Shown here: positions 7,221 to 10,560 of the stretch, in pieces | Numbering within the stretch: the first letter of the stretch is position 1 | Layout: the number at the start of each line of letters is the position of its first letter | Origin: Betaproteobacteria bacterium | Lineage (GTDB): Bacteria; Pseudomonadota; Gammaproteobacteria; Burkholderiales; Burkholderiaceae_C | Length of the DNA: 10,560 nucleotides | NCBI GenBank assembly: GCA_009918225.1 | Contig: RGEP01000043.1 | Span: forward strand, 1 to 10,560 | Direction of reading: 5' to 3' | Notes under the pieces: model-generated | Told to the model about the DNA's origin: nothing | The model's input: only the letters and a program-made list of their open reading frames with translations | Database searches by the model: none | Made by a program: the position numbers and the translations under genes

Positions 7221-7226
7221 TATAGT
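7221..7226 (+). promoter_or_regulatory. Predicted -10 element of the sugar transporter/mannosidase operon
   Basis: TATAGT lies 24 bases before the GTG start of the binding protein. No consensus -35 sits at the ideal distance; the region 17-20 bases upstream is GGTCTA/TTGGTC and overlaps the operator. Transcription starting about 7 bases downstream would leave a leader of roughly 18 bases without a recognisable Shine-Dalgarno sequence. Confidence 0.4.
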
Positions 7227-7250
7227 TCTTCCCATCATCTGCAGCCGTCC

Positions 7251-8516
7251 GTGAACCGCCGATCGTTCATCACCACCTGGGGCGCCCGCGCGACATGGGC
7301 GGCGGCCTGTGTGGCTGTGCCCCGCGTGGCCCGAGCCTCGGGCAGCCTGACGCTGTGGACCATGCAGCTGTCCCCGTTCCACGACGACTATGTGAAGGGC
7401 GTCTTGGCCGGTTTTGAAGCCCAGCACCCTGGGGTGCGGGTGAAATGGGTGGACGTGGCCTGGGCCGAAATGGAACGGAAAGTCTTGGCCAGCCTGGCCG
7501 CCGGCACCGCGCCCGATGTGGTCAACCTCAACCCGCAGTTTTCTGCGCGGCTGGCGGAGCTGGGCGCCCTGGAAGACCCCAGGTTGCACCTGTCTGCCGC
7601 CGAGATCTCGGCCTTCCTGCCGGCTGCTTGGCAGGCCAACCAGTTGGGCGGCGTGACCTTTGCCTTGCCCTGGTACCTGAGCACGACGGTGCAGCTGTTG
7701 CGGCAAGACCTGCTGGAACAGGCGGGCGTACGCGCGCCCCGTAACTTCGACGAGCTGCCCCCCGTGGCGCAGGCCCTGCGCCGGCATGCGCAACGCTACG
7801 CCTGGTTCGCACCGATGGACGGATCGCTGGCGCTGGAAACACTGGTGTCCATGACCGGCTCCCTGCTCAGTCCCGATGGATGCCGCCCGGCATTCGAAGG
7901 CACGCCAGGCCTGCAAGCCTTTGAGTTTTTGCACCGCTGCTACCGCGAGCGCTGGATGCCCCCCACGGTGCTCACCGAAGGCCACCGCGGCGCCGTCCAG
8001 CAGTTCCTGGCCGGTGAAGTGGCCATGATGCCCACCGGCATGCAGTTCATTTCACAAGTGCAGCGCACCAATCCCCGCTTGCACCCGCATCTGCGGGTCA
8101 CGCCGCAATGGTTGCGCGAGGGCACGGCCCCAAACATCGCCGTGATGAACCTGGCCGTGCCCAAGGCCGCAGCCCAACCCGGTCTGGCCATGCGGCTGGC
8201 CCAATACATCGCCAACGAAGACAACCAACGGGCCTTGGTGCAGCGCGTGCCCCTGCTGCCCAGCACCCGGCAAAGCTACCAAGACGGGTGGTTCAACCAG
8301 GCCACAGGAGACCCGCTGCTGGACGAAGCCCGGCGCGTGTCCACGCAGCAGGTGTTCGCGGGATCGGTGCAGGTACCGCCCTTGCGCCACTATGGCAAGC
8401 TGCGAGCGAGCTTCGTGCGCCAGTTGCAACTGGCGATGACGGGGCGCCGCAGCCCGCAGCAGGCCCTGGCCGAAATCAGCCGGGTGTGGGTGCCTTTGCT
8501 GGGGTGCCGCGCGTGA
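7251..8516 (+). CDS. Sugar ABC transporter periplasmic binding protein (SBP_bac_1 family)
   Basis: Extracytoplasmic solute-binding protein of 421 residues for a carbohydrate (CUT1-type) importer. The GTG at 7251 starts directly at NRRSFITTW, a twin-arginine-like motif at residues 3-4, followed by a short hydrophobic stretch and probable cleavage at ARA-SG near residue 29; the upstream open frame runs through the operator and out of GntR, so it is not coding. Family features are LTLWTMQLSPFHDDYVKGVL at the mature N-terminus, AAGTAPDVVNLN (about 84-95), FALPWYLSTTVQLL in the hinge region, FLAGEVAMMPTGMQF in the C-lobe, and LAVPKAAAQPGLAMRLAQYI near the end. No convincing lipobox is seen, so the protein should be soluble in the periplasm. 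It overlaps the first permease gene by 4 bases (GTGA). The nearby GH38 mannosidase suggests an alpha-mannoside or mannose-containing oligosaccharide as ligand, which is inference from position. Confidence 0.91.
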   Translation: MNRRSFITTWGARATWAAACVAVPRVARASGSLTLWTMQLSPFHDDYVKGVLAGFEAQHPGVRVKWVDVAWAEMERKVLASLAAGTAPDVVNLNPQFSARLAELGALEDPRLHLSAAEISAFLPAAWQANQLGGVTFALPWYLSTTVQLLRQDLLEQAGVRAPRNFDELPPVAQALRRHAQRYAWFAPMDGSLALETLVSMTGSLLSPDGCRPAFEGTPGLQAFEFLHRCYRERWMPPTVLTEGHRGAVQQFLAGEVAMMPTGMQFISQVQRTNPRLHPHLRVTPQWLREGTAPNIAVMNLAVPKAAAQPGLAMRLAQYIANEDNQRALVQRVPLLPSTRQSYQDGWFNQATGDPLLDEARRVSTQQVFAGSVQVPPLRHYGKLRASFVRQLQLAMTGRRSPQQALAEISRVWVPLLGCRA

Positions 8517-9364
8517 ACCGGGCCACGCCCCTGTTCTTCCTCTTGCCTGCCTGTGCGGTGATCGGCGCTGTGGTGGTGTACCCGGCCCTGCGGGTGTTGC
8601 TCATGAGTTTCACCGACTACAACATGATCAACCCACCGCAACCGGTGGGCTGGGCCCAATACCAGCGCCTGTGGGCTGACCCCTTGTTCTGGTCGGCCTT
8701 GGCCAACAGCGCCTTGTACCTGGTGGTGGTGGTGCCCATCCTCGTGTGGGTACCGGCCCTGCTGGCCATTTTGGTCAACCGCCCGCTGCCGGGACTGACC
8801 TGGTTTCGCGCAGCCTTGTACCTGCCGGTGGTGACCTCACTGGTCGTCAGCGCTCTGGTGTGGAAGTGGCTGTATGCCGAGCAGGGCCTGCTCAACACGG
8901 CGCTGCGCGCCACCGGTTTGATCGAGGACCCTGTCCGTTTCTTGACTGAGCCGGAAAACGCGCTGTTCAGCGTGATGGCGGTGACGGTGTGGAGCGGCCT
9001 GGGCTACTACATGGTGATCTACCTGGCGGCCCTGCAGTCGATTCCAACACCGCTGCTGGAAGCGGCCGAACTCGAAGGCGTGAGCCGGCGCCAGCAGATC
9101 CAGCACATCATCTTGCCCTTGCTCAAGCCGCAGATGGCGGTGGTCGCCGTGATGTCGGGGATGGCATCGATGAAGGTGTTCGAAGAGGTGTTTGTGATGA
9201 CCCAGGGCGGGCCTCTAGACAGCACCAAGACGCTGGTGTTCTACCTCTATGAATCCGCCTTCATCGACTTTGAGATGGGCTATGCAGCCGCTGCCGGCGT
9301 GATCCTGTTTCTCTTGACCCTGGGGCTGTCCCTGCTCAACCTGAGGCTCTTGGGCAAGCCATGA
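8513..9364 (+). CDS. Sugar ABC transporter permease, MalF/UgpA type
   Basis: First inner-membrane subunit of the CUT1-type importer, 283 residues. Six membrane segments can be seen at about residues 7-32, 60-88, 100-121, 151-177, 206-228 and 257-280. The cytoplasmic coupling loop that docks on the ATPase is EAAELEGVSRRQ, starting at residue 183, followed by the conserved LP at 201-202 (the EAA---G---------I-LP pattern). The GTG at 8513 overlaps the TGA of the binding-protein gene (GTGA); starting there gives the short basic N-terminus and first helix expected. The ATG of the next permease overlaps its stop in the same way. MTQGGPLDSTKTLVFYLYE near the C-terminus is typical of this subunit in sugar transporters. 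Confidence 0.93.
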   Translation: MNRATPLFFLLPACAVIGAVVVYPALRVLLMSFTDYNMINPPQPVGWAQYQRLWADPLFWSALANSALYLVVVVPILVWVPALLAILVNRPLPGLTWFRAALYLPVVTSLVVSALVWKWLYAEQGLLNTALRATGLIEDPVRFLTEPENALFSVMAVTVWSGLGYYMVIYLAALQSIPTPLLEAAELEGVSRRQQIQHIILPLLKPQMAVVAVMSGMASMKVFEEVFVMTQGGPLDSTKTLVFYLYESAFIDFEMGYAAAAGVILFLLTLGLSLLNLRLLGKP

Positions 9365-10218
9365 CGCACGTGCACAGCCCGCGCTCCATGACCCGGCGCC
9401 GACGCCGCGATGCGGGTCTGCGCTATGCGGCCCTGCTGATGGCCAGCGCCCTCACCGTGGGTCCCTTTCTGTGGTTGCTGAGCACCTCACTCAAAGGTTC
9501 GAACGAGGTGCTGCAGGGCAGCGGCATGAGCCTATGGCCGCAGAATCCCACGCTGCACAACTACGCTCAGGTCTGGGCTTCACAGCCCATGCTGCAGTAC
9601 CTGCTCAACAGCCTGACCGTAGCGGCCCTGGCGGTGAGCTGCAACCTGTTGCTGTGCAGCCTGGCGGCCTATCCATTGGCGCGGATGAACTTCCGTGGCC
9701 GGTCATGGGTCTTCACGGGCCTGCTGGCCACGATGATGATGCCGTTTCAACTGCTGATGATCCCGCTGTACGACCTGGCGATTTCGCTGGGGCTGCACAA
9801 CAGTACCCTGGGCTTGATCCTGCCGCATGCCTGCACTGCGTTTGGCATCTTCTACCTGCGGCAAGCGTTCCTGGCTGTGCCGCAGGCACTGGAGGATGTG
9901 GCCTTGATGGAAGGGGTGGGGCGGCTGCAGCTGTGGTGGCATGTGATGTTGCCCCTGGTGCGCCCCTCACTGGCTACGTTGGCCGTCTTCAGTTTCGTTG
10001 CGGTTTGGGGCGACTTTCTGTGGCCCTTGGTGCTGCTGGACGACCCTCAGCACTACACCCTGCCGCTGGGTGTCAACCGCCTGGTCAATGCCTTTTCCTT
10101 GGACTGGCGCTGGGTGTCGGCCGGTGCCATCTTGTCGCTCATGCCCGTGTTGCTGGTGTTTGCCTTTAGCCAGCGCTTCTTCATTGAAGGGGCTTTGAAG
10201 GGGGCGATCAAGGGATGA
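9361..10218 (+). CDS. Sugar ABC transporter permease, MalG/UgpE type
   Basis: Second inner-membrane subunit, 285 residues. A basic N-terminus (TRRRRRD at 11-17) is followed by membrane segments at about 22-42, 79-104, 115-138, 150-170, 203-226 and 252-272. The coupling loop reads EDVALMEGVGRLQLWW from residue 178 with LP at 198-199; the EAA triplet has become EDV, which is common in MalG-type subunits. The C-terminus, FFIEGALKGAIKG, is the usual ending of this subunit. The ATG at 9361 overlaps the preceding stop (ATGA); an internal ATG at codon 10 is a less likely start. It pairs with the preceding permease to form the channel. No ATPase gene follows directly, so either it lies after the mannosidase or a shared MsmK/UgpC-type ATPase is used. 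Confidence 0.93.
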   Translation: MTHVHSPRSMTRRRRRDAGLRYAALLMASALTVGPFLWLLSTSLKGSNEVLQGSGMSLWPQNPTLHNYAQVWASQPMLQYLLNSLTVAALAVSCNLLLCSLAAYPLARMNFRGRSWVFTGLLATMMMPFQLLMIPLYDLAISLGLHNSTLGLILPHACTAFGIFYLRQAFLAVPQALEDVALMEGVGRLQLWWHVMLPLVRPSLATLAVFSFVAVWGDFLWPLVLLDDPQHYTLPLGVNRLVNAFSLDWRWVSAGAILSLMPVLLVFAFSQRFFIEGALKGAIKG

Positions 10219-10560
10219 CGCTGCCGCCGGCCTCCGCCCAGCCCACGCCCATGCCCGAACGCCAGCGCGTCGACGTGGTGGTGCACACCCACTGGGACCG
10301 AGAGTGGTACATGGACCGCGAGACCACCTTGGCTCGCCTGGAAGTGGTGATGGGGCGTGTATTGGCCGATCTGGATGCCGGTCGACTGCAGCAGTTCCTG
10401 TTTGACGGCCAGACCGTGGCCCTTGAAGACCTGGCCTCGCAAGCGCCTGCTGCCCTGATGCAAGGGCTGAAGGCACACGCTCAGGCCGGGCGTCTGGTCT
10501 TGGGTCCCTGGTACGTGGCCAGTGACGAGTTTTTGGTCAGCGGCGAGTCGCTGCTGCGCA
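10215..10560 (+). CDS. Glycoside hydrolase family 38 alpha-mannosidase, N-terminal part (runs off right edge)
   Basis: Start of a zinc-dependent retaining alpha-mannosidase; 115 complete codons are present. The key motif VVVHTHWDREWY (residues 21-32) holds the first two predicted zinc ligands (His26 and Asp28, equivalent to the HND of Golgi mannosidase II). It is followed by FLFDGQTVALEDL (61-73) and LGPWYVASDEFLVSGESLL (96-114), all hallmarks of the bacterial GH38 group that includes MngB of E. coli. The nucleophile and the last zinc ligand lie beyond the window. The ATG overlaps the permease stop (ATGA) with AAGGG just upstream; a second ATG at 10251 is possible. No signal peptide is visible, so the enzyme should act in the cytoplasm on mannosides delivered by the preceding transporter. 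Substrate could be high-mannose oligosaccharide fragments or mannosylglycerate. Confidence 0.92.
   Translation, partial: MTLPPASAQPTPMPERQRVDVVVHTHWDREWYMDRETTLARLEVVMGRVLADLDAGRLQQFLFDGQTVALEDLASQAPAALMQGLKAHAQAGRLVLGPWYVASDEFLVSGESLLR

Noticed and set aside
7299..7312. Possible lipoprotein box (Cys20) in the sugar-binding protein
   Set aside because: The residues before the Cys are Ala-Ala-Ala without the usual Leu/Val at -3, and a normal ARA-type cleavage site follows downstream.
7206..7985. 259-codon minus-strand frame opposite the sugar-binding protein
   Set aside because: It has the His/Gln/Gly-rich composition of an antisense shadow and would have to run through the divergent promoter region.

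Overview
This window looks like a carbohydrate-uptake locus from a GC-rich Gram-negative bacterium. The high GC content, the TonB-dependent outer-membrane receptor, the twin-arginine-type signal sequences and the general protein style fit a betaproteobacterium of the order Burkholderiales, but the assignment to that order is an impression and not a measurement. There are no RNA genes, insertion sequences, CRISPR arrays or long non-coding stretches. Genes cover almost everything, and the two gaps that matter (5714-5855 and 7124-7250) are both regulatory.

Left arm, minus strand, reading from right to left. A GntR/HutC-family repressor (6392-7123) overlaps by one base a shortened NanE, N-acetylmannosamine-6-phosphate epimerase (5856-6392). 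After a promoter/operator region comes a TonB-dependent receptor (2870-5713), then a BadF/BadG-type amino-sugar kinase (1895-2848), a peptide/oligosaccharide-type (DppA/OppA) periplasmic binding protein (224-1834), and the first 80 codons of its DppB-type permease (1-240, running off the left edge).

Right arm, plus strand. Starting 127 bases from the repressor and divergent from it are a sugar ABC binding protein (7251-8516), two MalF/MalG-type permeases (8513-9364 and 9361-10218) and the start of a glycoside hydrolase family 38 alpha-mannosidase (10215 to beyond the right edge). Every junction in this arm is a 4-base stop/start overlap, so these four genes form a tightly coupled operon.

How the parts work together (inference). 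The receptor would import a glycan across the outer membrane, and two ABC systems would take pieces across the inner membrane: a sugar type serving the mannosidase and a peptide type serving the amino-sugar kinase. A mannosidase without a signal peptide would trim mannose in the cytoplasm. The repressor carries a UTRA ligand domain and probably responds to a phosphorylated sugar. A near-identical 15-base palindromic element lies in the repressor/sugar-transporter divergent promoter and in front of the receptor, so both arms appear to be one regulon. Mannose plus amino-sugar functions together suggest an N-glycan-like or chitobiose-containing substrate, with mannosylglycerate or cell-wall amino sugars as alternatives. 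The oddest element is the NanE gene, which has lost its C-terminal quarter. No ATPase for either transporter lies in the window.
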